This document shows, piece by piece, positions 33,675 through 47,200 of a stretch of 64,000 nt of DNA. The notes below the pieces were generated by a model. The model worked only from the letters and a program-made list of their open reading frames with translations. It was not told the DNA's origin and did not search any database. This DNA is from Malachius bipustulatus (Eukaryota > Arthropoda > Insecta > Coleoptera > Melyridae). Positions within the stretch are counted from its first letter, which is position 1. Every line of letters begins with the position of its first letter. A program made the translations under genes and the position numbers. The stretch is taken from the NCBI GenBank assembly GCA_910589415.1, contig OU342639.1, positions 10,486,268-10,550,267 of the forward strand. Direction: 5' to 3'.

Positions 33675-34630
33675 TTTCCGGAAAATCTAGAAAAACTCCT
33701 TTTTTCCATTAAAGATCTCGAAAATAGCTCTTAATTCTTATGGTTTACGGTTTTCTCTAAAGAGGTGCTATAAAATAATTGTAAAATATTCCAATTTTCC
33801 GGGAAACGCTGGAAACTAGGGGTAGCTCGAAAATTCCATTGGGAGAACCCGCAAAAGCTCTAAATTCCTATTATTTTCGGTATTTTTTTTGCATGAGTAT
33901 CTCGGGAAATACATATAGCTTTCCAAGTTGTGGAATTCTAGCACTAAAAATGAGCTTTTCTTGCTTGAAATCCTTGTTATTTTCGTTTTTTTTTTTGTCA
34001 GAGTACGTCGAGGAGCACCTACTTAGTTTCCAAATTAAGGTCAAATTCTAGCACGAAAAATGAGCTTTTCTCGATTTTCTGGAAAATGATGGCAGTTAGG
34101 TATACGCTGCTCCTATTGAAGAACTCGAAAATAGCTCGAAATTTCTGTGCTTTACGTTTTTTGGGAGAGTACGGCGTTTCCAAATTAAGGTAAAGTCCTC
34201 GGACGAAAAATGAGCTTTTCTCGATTGAGCTCGAAAATAGCTGGAAATTTCTGTTCTTTTCGTTTTTTAGGAGAATACCTAGTTACAAAATAAAGGTCAA
34301 GTAGGTACTAGCGCGAAAAAGGAGCTTTTCTCGATTATCCGGAAAATGAAGGCACCTACAGGCTGCTTGAAAATTCTATTGAAGAGCTTTAAAATTGAAT
34401 TTTTCCGGAAAACTCTGGAAGCTATACAGCTCTAAGATTCCATTGGAGAGCTCGAAATCCCTGTGCCGTTCACCTTTTTTTGGAGAGTAACAAAATTTCC
34501 AACTTTAGGTCAAGTTCTAGCATGGAAATTAAGTTGTTCTCGATTTTTTTGAAACCGACATCAGCTCAAAGATTCCATTGGTGAGCTCGCTCGAAGTAAG
34601 CTCGAAATCCCTCGTGATAAGTTTTTTTTA
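33675..34630 (+). repeat. Diverged tandem repeat array, unit about 110-160 bp
   Basis: The blocks TTTCCGG(A/G)AAA..CTGGAA, 'AGCTCGAAATTTCTGTGCTT', 'TTTCGTTTTTT', 'TTTCCAAATTAAGGTCAA' and 'GAAAAATGAGCTTTTCTCGA' recur in the same order at least six times, with deletions and substitutions. Units become shorter and more diverged toward 34.6 kb. A detached copy lies at 30720-30860. No coding frame is conserved, so this is an old non-coding tandem repeat. Confidence 0.8.
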
Positions 34631-35147
34631 AATAGTTATCTTTTTACAAAAATTCATAAATTGGGGACTAGTGTGTAGTGCTTATAATTATTATTATAAA
34701 CATAAAAAAAAGATTTACTTTGTTTCTTGGTCTCGGCACTTTCTCGTATCGTGGGATTCGTGGGTCCTTATTCTTTCTAGGAGGCTTTTAAATAACACAT
34801 AAAACAGACCTGAGATGTGCTTCTGTAATAGTACCCAGGTCCCTGTAATTTGATAAGACGACTCTTTATGAGACTAAATCACCTGGTGTCGGCCGGGTGG
34901 AATCTTCAGGATCGTCCCCCGTATCTTTCTTCTCTCTATGATTATGTTAATTTTAAGAGCTTTTCAAGTATAGTACCGATAACTCTAGCCGCCAAACGCC
35001 TTACATCCCGAGTGTAATTTTAAAAAGCAATAATTTGAAATCTACACTAATGAAAATAATTCGATACCTCCCTACCTACCTACTTAAACTTATTTTTTAA
35101 TCGGGTGCCGTCAATCTAGATTAATGTATCGCATTTAATAAGCTATA

Positions 35148-35235
35148 TATGCCCGTACCTGTACAAAGTAAGCTTAAGCAATTAACAACTGTATGCCCGT
35201 ACCTATACAAAGTAAACTTGGGCAATTAACAACTT
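35148..35235 (+). repeat. Two-copy 44-bp tandem duplication
   Basis: TATGCCCGTACCTGTACAAA followed by AGCAATTAACAACTG is repeated directly as TATGCCCGTACCTATACAAA followed by GGCAATTAACAACT, with only a few differences. Confidence 0.88.
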
Positions 35236-37350
35236 TCTGGTATTTTCACGCGATAAAGCTTGATTGCTGAAATGATACACTGAAATTTCTGCATATAGGT
35301 ATAATGATACGCGGGCCAGCCTGATCCTCTGCAGGTGTTTTAGTCGTGTGCAGCTGCAGATCCCGAAAATTTAAAATGCAGTTCTCGTTCAGGTTTATAA
35401 AACTTTCGTCAGTGGGGCACAATAGGCAGCTTGTTGTTCTTATGTACCCTGTCGTGCTGCAGTTGTCCTCTTATTTGGCCTCTCGAAATGTGTTCCTTCT
35501 TAGGGTGGTTCTAGTTTTAACTACCACCTTCTTTATTTAGGTAGGTATAATAGAAGTCTTGAAATTGACATGAAATAATGATGTCACTTCAACTTGATAA
35601 ATTTTTTTCTCTAGTTTTAAAAGAACCGCGAAACATTGTAATTTCTACATCCAGTACATGGTACATAGGTATGGAAAATTAATTAGGAACATACATAACA
35701 CATACATTTTTTTATCGATTTTACAACCGTTTTAATTATACAGAAATACAACTACAAAGTAATATTATGGTAATAATATATCATAAATTATGTACGCCAT
35801 AAAAAGATATATTATATATAAATTGATGCATTTATTAATTACCATCTGGTTTGCTTGATTTAAAAAACTCAAGAGCCACCTTTCCACCTTTGCGAACAGG
35901 ATGTTGTTGTTCTTTTTAACCGGCACAAACCTTACAAAAAATCACGAATGTTGGGGAGCACACCAGCCAGAGTCAATCTGACACACCATGCACTCCACCA
36001 ATTACGAACCAGTCCGAGGCCCTACACCAGCTGTCCCCGTCGGAACATAGGGGCAAATGTTACTAACTAATACATTGTAGCGAGCATTCGGAACGTATAA
36101 AGTTCGCGAGAGCGAGAGGCCGAGGGAGCTGTTTAAAGCTCCCATCTAAAACTCAAATTTAATAACACGGTCGCAATCTGGAGTGATTTTCTTTTTAGGT
36201 TTTGTTTCGGCCCCCTCGGCCAACACCCGGTATTGCCATTTCCGCCCCCTTATAACATTTGCTACTCAAATTACATGAATAACTGCATCAATTTAGGGAA
36301 ATCATTAATTTATATCTTGTCATTTATCATTTGGAGATATTTTTTTAATTTTGATTTTTTTTTTTAGTTTCTTTTCTTGAGTTATTTATTTCATTTGTGG
36401 GTTTCGTTATAAAGTGACCCCTCAGACTTACTCCAACACTAAAGGGAGCCTTACATGACGTATACCTTACCTACCTAAGTAACTTGTACGAGTTACTAAA
36501 ACCGAGTATGTACTTCCATAATAAAAGCCACAGCTTCTAAATCTATAGCTTTTCTATATTTTATGCAGACATTTTCTTATACAGGTGTCCTAATTTATAG
36601 TAGCCTTACTTCAGCTCCTAAATAAATACCATCACGCTCATACCAACGGAGGTAATTCTTTGGCATGTTTTATACCTAAAAGTTATTCATACAAGCGTAG
36701 GTTCGCAACCGCTTCGTTACCGATCTGCAGGCTGTTGAAATGAAAAAAAAATAAATAAAAAAATGTTTTTTTCTTTATAGCTCCTTCAGTTTTCGAGATA
36801 TTTAGCTCAAATTTGGAGTACAGGTTACGCTGTAGAACTTACATCATTGGGCATGACAAATTGATGTGAGAATCTACAAGGAGATTTTTCCCCTGAATTT
36901 CTCCCATTTCGCCCCCATTCCTCCCCATTTTTTGCGATGCGCCTCTAATAAGAATACGAATCCTGGACAGCGTTCTTGATCCTTTTCACGCATATCTATC
37001 ACACCCCTTCGCGACTCTTCTATTTCTAGTTTTCTCGATAACCTTCGGTCGAGTTACCAGAACACCAGCGACATTCGCCCCCAATGGCGGTGTTGCCTGT
37101 CCTTCTGGAATTTCCGGATGTATAAGAAAATATGATTTTAAGGTGACTAAAGGTCACGTTGAATGAAATAACGAGCTCATAATATTTGTATTAAAATAAC
37201 ATATACACTGGGTAAAAACCGTGAAACATAAATTTTTAAATACCGTGCAATTAATAAAATATGTAAACCGAAGCGAGTGAACTATCTGTCTGCATCAATT
37301 CCATTTGCCTTTCTAAATAATTGTTTTGAACTTCATGCAAATTGACACGT

Positions 37351-37386
37351 TGCTGGTGCTGGTGCTGGTGCTGGTGCTGGTCTGGT
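37351..37386 (+). repeat. (CTGGTG)n microsatellite
   Basis: Five to six units of GCTGGT/CTGGTG, the longest tract of this type in the window besides that at 10062. Confidence 0.9.
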
Positions 37387-40300
37387 ATGAGTAGAAAATT
37401 CCGTTAATATTATTTATAAATGGTGTCTTTACTTTACTTTCGGGTTAACTAATCAGTTTACCGTCAAGTGGATTAAAAACATTATTTTCCCACTATTTCC
37501 TCTGCCTAAGCAGAGGAGAGATATTATTTATACATTCTCAACAATCTCAACCGGTTTAAATAATGCTCACTGTGCGTAGCGTACCTTCCATGTTCTTGAA
37601 GTGTTTTGCTCATCCGGTCGTCAAATAAATATAATTCTAACTAACTTTCTGAATTATGGTATCAACTTATTAATTTCATTAGGTACATTTAAATAAAATA
37701 TATTTTGTCTCTATAATAGCGTTCTCAGATGATACCGTTGACTTGAGAAAAAATCCATTGGGGGTATTTGAGCCCAAATTTAAATTTTATTTGCTACTGT
37801 TGCGATAATGGTCTAAGGGTACACTCAACTGAACTGACCTGACCTGACCTAACCTAACAATGAGCAAATGGTTCTCTAATTTTATGGAAACTTTGCTTTG
37901 TTTCTCGTGATTGGAATACTGATAGACTCACTTCCACAAAGCTTCCATCAGTGTGTATGTTTGGAAATGAGGTTTTTTGAGAAAAGAAAATTAATTTTAA
38001 TTTTGAACGTAATTCTTATCGGACACTGGTGGTCGAGTTTGTTCACCTACCTTCTTGTCTAGCAGCGATGCAATGATGTGGCCACACTTTTCCGGTTGTC
38101 TGTTCCTGGGGTAGGTTGATGATGATGATGACACAACACAGAACTAAGTCTTTTTCGTTCTTATCATTCGCAGCGCGCGGACGACGTCTCTTGCCGGTTG
38201 GGCTTGCGCACTCCCACCAGTGATAACAAAATGTAACATGAAAAAAAAAATAAAACAAAAGAAACGAATGAAAGTGAGTACACCCAAATATGATAAACCA
38301 ACCCAAAAAATTAATATATTGAGAGTGTGACAACAGTGTAGTTGTCACATTTTTCGCCGATGCTATCTCCACGATTACCGTGGACTTAATTGGCCATCTA
38401 AATCCACGGCCATTTCATTTTCTCCCCGAAATTTCGAAGGGGAAACCTAAAAATGATCGACCAGGTTGTAATCAGTTTTTGATCATCCCCATGTACAAAA
38501 AATTAACCCTATATCAATAAATATCCTGATAAGAGTGATAAGTCAGTTCATTGGTTATAATTATTGTCTCCATCTCTCGTTTGAGGAAATTGAACAAAAT
38601 AAAATGGACCAGGATTTAGTGATCACGATGGACGTCTATTAAAACGTCTATAATGCGCATGCGGTTATGGATTTAATGAAGAGTAATCTCCACGGTAGAT
38701 TTAGATTGAATAATGAAGAAATGAATGATATGGTAAGAACTTGTTTTAAATTGCGTGTTGAAATATTAAAGGGAACGGAGATATTTACTACTGGTAGGTA
38801 GGTAGGTACTACCTGTGCGATTGCGATAGCTGAAGATCTACTTTATTCATCCCTTGCAAATAGGCGAGTTAATTAATTTAAATAGCGTCTACATTGTAAT
38901 GGTGGTTTCATAGATAATATAGAAAGATAAGATTGACTGACAACAATTTATCATTAAGGAGACCTGATATTTAAAACCAAATCTGCGTTTGTCTTTCCAT
39001 CAGCGACAGATGGTGATTATTTTGAGACCAGTGCGTATTATCATGCTTGTTAAGAACACCTGTATTGCAGATGTTCCTCTCACCTGTCCCAGCTATACAC
39101 GCCTGAGAAATTGTTATTTCTTGAAGATTCATTCAAATACCATTTAGTTACAAAATCTCATTTCCCTCCTCGTTGCATTCTATACATTTTGTTATTTTGT
39201 TACCAGCTTGTTATTCTCTAGTCCTGCAAAAATAATCAAGGATACCCCCACTTATAAATCGAGCACCTTTACGTTGTAGGTATGTATTGTATCCTCGATT
39301 GTATCCAATATCCATGACATGAACTCTCTGTGTCTAATAATGAAAGGAACAGATTTTAACTGTCAATAGATAAATTTGAATTGTTTCAACCCTTGTATAA
39401 TTATTATTTATTATCATAATAATTATACTTATCATAATAAACCTTTGGGCATTTGTTGTGATGAAGACTAAAGATTGCTCTATTTTTTCTCGAATAAAAA
39501 AAAATTCAACCCGAGGATCTCCGCCGAACTAAGTCGAGTTATTAATTCCCACACATACTTCTATCGGGATCATATTATTTTGAGGTCATAGAGCAAAGTA
39601 AGGTACAGTCTGGTTCTGGTTTCAATGTAAGCATCCATCATGCACAAATACTCGGAGTAGGTAGGTATACTTATGCATATGTGCGTGCAGTTCACCGTGC
39701 ACCGTGGTCACCATCACCATACGTTATAAACACAGTCGTGAGACCCAAGTACCATCACCATCATCCATCGTTCCGTTCCAAGATGTTGTTACGGTGCATA
39801 TAATAATATGTGGGAGGCGAGAGCGGTAGCAAGCTGAGATAGAGTACGATTCTAAAAGCGCAAAATGAAAAGTACCTACCTACAGCTGGCGTTCGAACTC
39901 GAACCCAAAACTCCGCTGTTTCACACAGGTAGTCAATAATAATAGTAGTCAGTCAGTCCTAGTCGTCGTCTGTCGGATATTCTCTTCGCTTCCAGGCCAG
40001 GTACTGGTACTGCGTAAGCATAAGCATGACAGATGTGCTCTAGGAACGGATATGGTGGGTGGTCACCTTGAGCCCGCAGAAGAGAGATCCCGTAGGATGT
40101 GATCTTAGCTAAGATATAATCACGCACGTGACATATTGAGTTTCTGCATCGAGATATGATCTGATCTGTCCCTCCACAAGTCATTTGCCCGTCATCTGTG
40201 TGCTGTATGCTCCTGCTGTCTCTCGATCAGCAATCCATCCAGTGGTATTGTAATGGGGTCCTTTGTAATCCTATAATGGGCAGGTGTTGAGAGTAATACC

Positions 40301-40460
40301 TACTACACCTCCCACTCCCACTTTGAACTGCAACCTTGCTTCTGGTTATCCATACGGTACGGTCCACGACCATCATACTTGTTTCAACATTAAAGGTGTT
40401 ATTGATATCCTCCCCAGAATTTATTTTTTTAATGTTGTTTTCTTACCGTATTTTTATATG

Positions 40461-40870
40461 TGTATAAAATTGTCTTTTAAACATAAAAGAGATTAACGTT
40501 TTTCAAAAAAATCAGGAGTCGTTTAGGAAATATTTCCAAAATTGTAAAACTAAGGCTTTTGTGAAAATCTGTTTTTTAGTAACTGGACAGTCAAAATCGA
40601 ACGCCATGTATAAAATCGTCTTTTAAGCATAAAATAGAGAGTACATTTTTTCAAGATCAGGCCTCGTTTAGGAAATATTTCTAAAATTGTTGTTCAGTTA
40701 CTGATGAATAAAACTTTTTTATTGCGGCCATAGTTTTACATTTTTGGTGATATTTCCTAAACGAGACCTTATTTTGAAAAAAGTTCTTTCTTTTATGCTC
40801 AAAATAGATTTTATACATGACGTTTCGTTTTGGCTGTCCAGTTACCAATACCAAACACCCTGTACAATTA
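40461..40870. repeat. Composite repeat: two direct copies and one inverted copy
   Basis: TGTATAAAATTGTCTTTTAA followed by a GTTTAGGAAATATTTCCAAA block (40461-40555) recurs directly at about 40608-40700 and as its reverse complement at about 40735-40835 (GATATTTCCTAAACGAGACC, then TTTATGCTCAAAATAGATTT). The unit ends near AACACCCTGTACAAT (about 40854), an end of the TACAGGGTGT type. It looks like a rearranged non-autonomous element. The minus-strand frame across it is a by-product. Confidence 0.65.
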
Positions 40871-41594
40871 AATCCTATTAAACTGATTGTTTTAAGACAA
40901 TCGTATTGACTTTTAGCATTGAAAAGTGCAAATAGTAAAAATGTACATGTCGGAACAGACGAGTCATGAAAGACTAATTGTTTGTTCAGTATGTTGAAAG
41001 GATCATCCGAAATCACTATTAAACGAATTCTTGCCATGAATATGAATGCATACTTGACCTTGCCATCATGGGCCATTTAAATATCAGTCTAGATCTTAAA
41101 ACCTTAGATAGGAGGATGCCTCACAATGAGCCAGTTTTTTGTAAACTCATTAAATTCACCTCACGTAAGTTGGGCGTATGAATGAACCCATACTGTGTAA
41201 TGAATTAAATAGATGTCCTTTCCGGAATGCCGAGCTTTTCTCCCTATTGCTTACCTTATATCATATCTAAATTTTTTCAGAAGGAATTCCTCATAAATAT
41301 ACTGCCTGGATAGTAAAAAATTAAGTCAAGAAAATGAAAGGAAAAATTTATATATCATAATGCATAATGGGAAGATTTCGAAGACCAGATTAAGTTTTAA
41401 CTTCCCTTAGGCAAAAATGCGTAATTCACCATGTTAACAATAGTCGATTATAATAATAGAGACAATGCGGAACACTTTTTAACATTTGAAGAATAAATTA
41501 CATTACGTGCATACAACGATATTTAAACTGTTTTGCGATCAGTGAAAGTTTAATTTCTCTTCCAGTTTTCTAATATTTATTTCATTTTTTACAG

Positions 41595-41652
41595 GGTGCT
41601 TTTTCTCTAATAGTGGAGGCATGGCATGGAAATCAAACGTCACATCCTGCAG
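41595..41652 (+). CDS. Dl: Delta, coding exon 3: end of the N-terminal C2-like module
   Basis: This 58-bp micro-exon is preceded by TTCATTTTTTACAG and followed by GTGAGT. It encodes GAFSLIVEAWHGNQTSHPA plus one base of a valine codon. It matches the G(T/A)FSLIVEAWHD segment that directly follows the FPFSFSWP-type block in Delta, so it joins exon 2 (…FPFTWP, phase 0) without a gap, and its phase-1 end fits exon 4 exactly (G/TA giving Val136). Asn129-Gln-Thr is a potential N-glycosylation site. The linker after the conserved Trp126 is a few residues shorter than I recall in Drosophila Delta. The exon is too short for ordinary frame scanning and was found by its conserved motif. Confidence 0.93.
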
Positions 41653-41727
41653 GTGAGTTTTCACTCTTTATGTTACTTTGGTCACTTCGACAATAATATG
41701 AACAAAAAAATTCTATAAAATTTGTAA

Positions 41728-41835
41728 AACGATCGGTTAGTGGAACAGCGAATGGCTTGTCCGGCTAATTCGTTGCGAAATTACCACCGTATCGGGTTCG
41801 AATCCCAGTCTCGCCATGGATATTTGTTTTTGTCT
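41728..41835 (+). mobile_element. tRNA-derived SINE head with A and B boxes
   Basis: TCGGTTAGTGG (41733-41743) fits the RNA polymerase III A box and GGTTCGAATCC (41795-41805) is a perfect B box, 51 bases apart. The following sequence AGTCTCGCCATGGATATTTG is not a tRNA 3' half that pairs with the 5' end, so this is a tRNA-derived element and not a functional tRNA. The part from the B box onward recurs at 44224-44255. The 3' limit is uncertain; T-rich DNA follows at 41910. Confidence 0.62.
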
Positions 41836-44179
41836 AATGTGTTACTAATAATAATGAAGCGTATGTGAGTGAACTAAAAAAGTCAATTTTATAAAAGGCC
41901 ATGGTGCTTTTTTCTTTTTTATCGGTCCTTACCTCTTTACCACGCTTTCATTTCCGTCTGTCTGTCTGTCTGCGGTACAAATCTTAAAATCGATTTTAAA
42001 CTACCTTCCCGAAGAGGTAGAGACGTAAAACTTTAAACATGGACTCAGAACTGGATGAAATTGCTGGTCTGTGAAGTTTCCTTAATGAATGGTTGCGCGT
42101 GAATCGTTCCCGTTTCCGATAAGGCAACAAGTAGGTAACTTCCTCTTCTAATTAATAAACGGACACGTCGTCTGTATGTATGTCTTTCTCTTCCATCACG
42201 AAGGCATAAGAGTAACAATAACAAACTGTAAACTGTAAGAAGATAAAGAATCGATTAAATTCAAACAATTTGAGAAGAAATACTGTAATTTATTCGGAAT
42301 TCACCCTTTTAGATTACATTTTCCCCATATGTGTGAAAGGAACGTGCCGTATACCTAACTCTGAACAGAAATGCCTGTTCTATAGATTTGATAACACCTG
42401 TATATAGCGCACGTGTATTATAAAGTAGAATCAGATCCTCACCTATCATTTACTCGCTTGCCAAGTGTTATTATTATTGTATCCACATCTGTTCCTTCGG
42501 AAACGATTTGATGGAGAGAAAAAATCCATTTCTAAATCCAGAAGTCCTTTCAATGGCGGCGTAAAGAATTTGGTTAATTTAAGACTTTCCAGAAACTATA
42601 AATTTGGTTAAAATCCAATAAAAATACTCCGCCTGAAATACTATTCCGGTTTGTCATCATCAGCATACGCGCGACCGGTTACCCATTTAGAAGTCACAAA
42701 AAAAATGAAACCCTATATCTGTTCACCTATACGCCTACGAAACGGAAGTAAAAATTGAAAAAATCTTCGAGACTCCTAATGTTTTTTAAGCTGCTAAAAA
42801 CTCGCTGTACTGGAAATATGAAGTGAAGTAAAGCGGAAGAAAACCATTCTATCAGGAAGGGGGCTGTTTTGTTGGCAGCTTTGCGTTGACAAGCAGCTGT
42901 TTTACATGTGGCTTCTGCCGTATCGCGACCTATCGGTAGGTAGGTACCTTAAGACCTTTATATATTTAATAAAAAAGCTCCCGTCTCTTCTCTTCTTTTG
43001 CCGAATAGCAGAGATTATCGGAGCGGAAATCTTGGAAGAGGATTCATTTAATATTATTGGAATCGTTTTAATCATCAAGATACCTACTTGAACAAATTTG
43101 TGGGTCATCTTTGATGTTAAAAAATTACGTGGGAATTAATCAATTCTTTTCTATTCCTTGGCACCATGAGATTCATTTTATAGAAATTTGGCAGTCTAAT
43201 CCCTACTGCAGGAACGTAATTCTCAGATATGCCAGATAATTACTGATTTCAAAATTCCCGGTACTATGAAAATATTGGCCTGACATTGCGGGCAATAAAT
43301 TTCATAAAAAGTTAAAAAATGTACGCAATGCGTGACACTTGCACTCTTTTTCGTCTTGCTCTTTTCATGCTCATTCATTACGGTAAAAATAAAATAATTG
43401 AAATAAAAAATGCAGAAAGCTCTATATGCCAAGACTGCAACACTCCAAAAAAAGACTTCAAAACCTACATAAAATTTAGTATTATTGCACTTTTAAAACA
43501 ATATAATTACTCTCGTCTAACTTCAAAGACCACAAATGTCAAGTCTAGAATGAAAAAGTGCCAAGATTGTCAGAAGCTACAAAATTGCGAAGGAATACAT
43601 TTTGTCTCCCTAGGGAGGAAAATAATCATTTTCGGTCATATTTTTTTAGTTGAAATGATTCTCTTTCAGGCATTGGAGGCGAAAAAAGAATTTTTCGATT
43701 AATTTAGATTTAAAATAAATCTGACAAATCTGTTTATTTTCCTGCAACCAGGCATATAAGGAAAATAGCAAAGGTATAAAAATTGAGCCTGTAAATTCGA
43801 CACATTTGGTATATGACCGAGTCGCGATGCTTTTACGGGTGATTATTCTTTACGAATTGGCACATTGCCTGATGCTCGGAAAGTCGATAGTGTTTCATCC
43901 ATCGACCATCGCGATCGCGGAGAAAATAAATATTAGCTTCTTTCCATCGGATTTAATGCCGAATCGAGACCAGAAAGTTACGTTATGCAACACAAAATGA
44001 TCGATTTTGAACGACCGCCAAATTTAAAAAACTGAGAGAAATGCTAGCGATGTGTTTTTTTTTAGTTATAACTCTTAGTATGAAAAATAAAATGATAAAA
44101 TTTTATGGCCGTCGTGGATTGTCCTAACTTTCAACTCCTTTGTATTATGTTCGAAGAGGGAAAAAAAAGGATTGCCAAA

Positions 44180-44290
44180 TAGTAAGTAAGTAATAGTAAC
44201 TGGTGAATAATAGGGTTCGTTATGGGTTCGATCGAATCCCGGTCTTAGCATGGATGTTCGTGTTAATCTATGATACAAAAGCTGACTGGG
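44180..44290 (+). mobile_element. Second, more diverged SINE remnant
   Basis: GGGTTCGATCGAATCCCGGT then CTTAGCATGGATGTTCGTGT aligns with the 41.7-kb copy (GGGTTCGAATCCCAGTCTCG then CCATGGATATTTGT), apart from a 4-base ATCG insertion that splits the B box. The A box region is no longer recognisable. The shared tail beyond the tRNA part supports common SINE descent. Confidence 0.52.
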
Positions 44291-47200
44291 CTAGTTCTCC
44301 AAACAACATGACCAGAGTGGAACAAATAACGAAAAAAGAGCTCTCAAAAAGTACAATTTTTTATTTTAATTAGATTTTTTTGAAATCCGGATCATTTATT
44401 AATTTCACTCAGAATCGTGTAGGGAATCATAATTAATTAATTTAAAAGGTTTATTTTTCTGATTCATAAAAAATACCTACCCTATTATTATTTTCATCTG
44501 GAATATATTCTGTACTGTGAATAATAATTATTGACAGATAAAATCGACCCAAGTGTTCTGTTTGAGATATAGGTTCTTGCTATTTCCGTTGAAAACGGAA
44601 GCGCCAAATGAAACCTGAGCAGTACCTATATGCCTACCATGATTTTCAATGAAACTTAAGTCCTCTCGAGGAAGTGGCCGCCTATCATTATAAATAAAAA
44701 GAACAATACCTTCAAGGGTTACCTGTAAGAACGGTGCATGCCACCGTCACAACTGAATTCAACCTGGAATATTTCGGTATATAGGTGTACCTTTTATAGC
44801 AGCGATAAGAAGTTTATTTGCCTTATAGCTATTATTAATACATACTCGATTAGTCAGTCTATAATCATCCTGTTGCCTACATCTGTCTAGTATGTGTACA
44901 TATACCATACCATTACCATTCAGTGTTGCCGGGTCATAGAAAAAAACTTCTAGCGCGTCATAATCACTACTAAATCAGTGGATTTAATTAATAAATTTTA
45001 AATATGTGCTTCCTGAAATTATCCAGTCTATCATTGCCCTTCAGCGCGCAGCAATTTTAGGTAGCCCATCATCCTCTTGGGGGAGGTTTATTTATTATTG
45101 TTTTTTTTTTTTTACTTTAATTTTCAAGCAGTTTAATTTAACATGTCAGTGGCGGATATTTATATATTATATTTAAAGCATTTTCTTCTAGCATTTTGCG
45201 TTACAATATACAGGGCAGCCAATATCTGGAAATATGTATTTTGCGTATGTCCCAAATGTATACGTGTATTTAGATGCATTATACGTAGATGCTAAATCTC
45301 AAAACTAATAAAACTCTTGATTATGCTACTTATGCTTAATAATCTAAGGATCTTTCATATGTTTACCGTAATATTTAAAGGAATTACATATAACGTAATA
45401 TAATACCCAACATTCACACGAATTCATCAGAAGTCTATTGTTGTTTTCATTTTTCCCGTCCAGTTTATTTTAATTTATACTTCGGCTGTTGGTATTAACA
45501 TTCATAATACGGTAATGCAGTTAATGTTGGTAGTAAAGCACATAAAATCGTAACCTTTTAATGCTCTTAATAAAGTTAATTGTAGTGTTATGTGATCCTA
45601 GCTTTTTAAACCTCCTGAATTTTGCCTAATAATAACCATTTGTCGAAAGAAATACGCTATACTATTATTGGGGACACCCCCACTTTAGAAAATCACCTCT
45701 GACCATCAAATATCCTGATTTCAGACCATTATTGACCTGATTTCAGAACAAGTACACAATAATTGAAAATTATTTTAAAAAAGTATGGGGGGATGCCATA
45801 CAAATCAAGATGGTAGGGAATCTTCTACCAATTGACATATTTGAATAACATTCTTCATTCTTGTAGAGTTTATGGAGGACTTTTTGTTTAGTTGTACAAA
45901 ATTTACTATTCTCTTGGTTTGTAGTACAAGATGTCCCTTAAAAAGTCCCAAACTCTATTATCGATTACTTGTAAATTACTTAGGTTAGGTGGGTCGTAGC
46001 TATTTTGTTCCAAATCAATCTACGTTTGTTCCAAAATGGCGAAATCGTAAAAAATGCAACTTTTTTGAATCCCTGTAATGTAAGATGGAACAAAACTTTA
46101 AATTCACCGGGATAGGAACTTTACACTTTTGTATGGTACACTAATAGGTAAGAAAGGGGATGAAAGAACTTTTCTAAATGACGTAAATTTATAAAAAAAA
46201 ATACACTAATTTAACGATCGCTGCGCGAGAAGGTTTTATTAATTTCATTTAACGATAGTTAGAATTAATTTAGAAAAAACTAGCCGCGCATTTTATTTAG
46301 ACCTCTTTTATTAAAAATTTCCCATTATTATTATTGTTGTATGAATTTTTTATATTGTTGTCACTGTATCTTGGAAAATTATTTAATTATGTGTGAACTA
46401 TATATGTATAAGGAATTATTTATGTTTTCCGACAACGCGCAGATTGAAACAATAACTTTAATTAATTATTTATAATATTCAATTTTGTTAATGAGTAATT
46501 TTTTTGCCACGCACCTGGAGATATTAACAGAATTGTATTGTTTAAAAAACTACAACCTACATTTTTAGTTTTAGGGCAGGATTGGTATAATAAATAATAG
46601 TTTATTATAGACAAATAAATTCATAAGTAATTACCTAATAATGAAATATTAATAAAATCAGCAAAGACTTTATTCTTCCATATACTTACTTACCTAGTAG
46701 ATTTTGATGGTCTGACTGTACCAACTTGGCCAGGTGCTACGGTAGAGAGCACAGTGTAACCGTTCCTGAGCCCCCTCGCAATAATAGTTCTTCGAGTATT
46801 ATATGCAGTTGACAATATGATAATAGATAGGATAGCCCTTATTAATCTCTAACTCTTTCATTTATTATTTTAATTTTTAAGCTCACTGTCAAACAAGACT
46901 TTTCGTCCCCTGCCATTCAGTTAAGATTCGGTAAGTTCCAATTTGAACTCCTAGAATTCACTGCACTTATAGGTAGTACGTTTATTTACAAGTCTAATTA
47001 GGCCTTGGCAATTACCGTGTTCATTCTGGCAAAAAACCCACTAAGGAAGACCATTTGAGGCTCTAACTAAGCAATATGACGAGACCACTGAAAATTACCA
47101 CCGATACTGAATGAGTGGTGTTTCGGTGCTTTGAATAAATTATTTATTTATACCCGGTGTTGATAAAAAATTTATTTAAATTTCATTGAAAAAAATTGCA

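Larger units (their letters stand above)
30202..41594 (+). other. Delta intron 2 (11393 bp)
   Basis: Donor GTAAGT, acceptor TTTTTTACAG. It contains diverged repeats (30720-30860, 33675-34630, 40461-40870), a 44-bp tandem duplication, CACCAG-type tracts (for example 32320-32342, 37351-37386, 39991-40013), an (AAT)n run and less AT-rich unique blocks near 35930-36260 and 36900-37100 that could be regulatory. No nested gene is supported. Frames listed by length alone lie in repeats or low-complexity DNA. Confidence 0.8.

Noticed and set aside
39885..39920. GTTCGAACTCGAACCC as another SINE B box
   Set aside because: No A box at the right distance and none of the SINE tail shared by the copies at 41.7 and 44.2 kb.
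40681..41076. 131-codon minus-strand frame
   Set aside because: Its 3' half lies in the composite repeat at 40461-40870 and the sequence resembles no protein family.
41728..41822. A functional tRNA gene
   Set aside because: A and B boxes are present, but the 5' and 3' ends do not pair as an acceptor stem, and the region after the B box recurs in another repeat copy; SINE is the better call.
43319..43702. 127-codon + strand frame with two CxxC pairs, possible small zinc protein
   Set aside because: Residue make-up is that of AT-rich random DNA, the CxxC pairs have no matching family spacing, and the frame lies deep in Delta intron 3 without a promoter or splice context.
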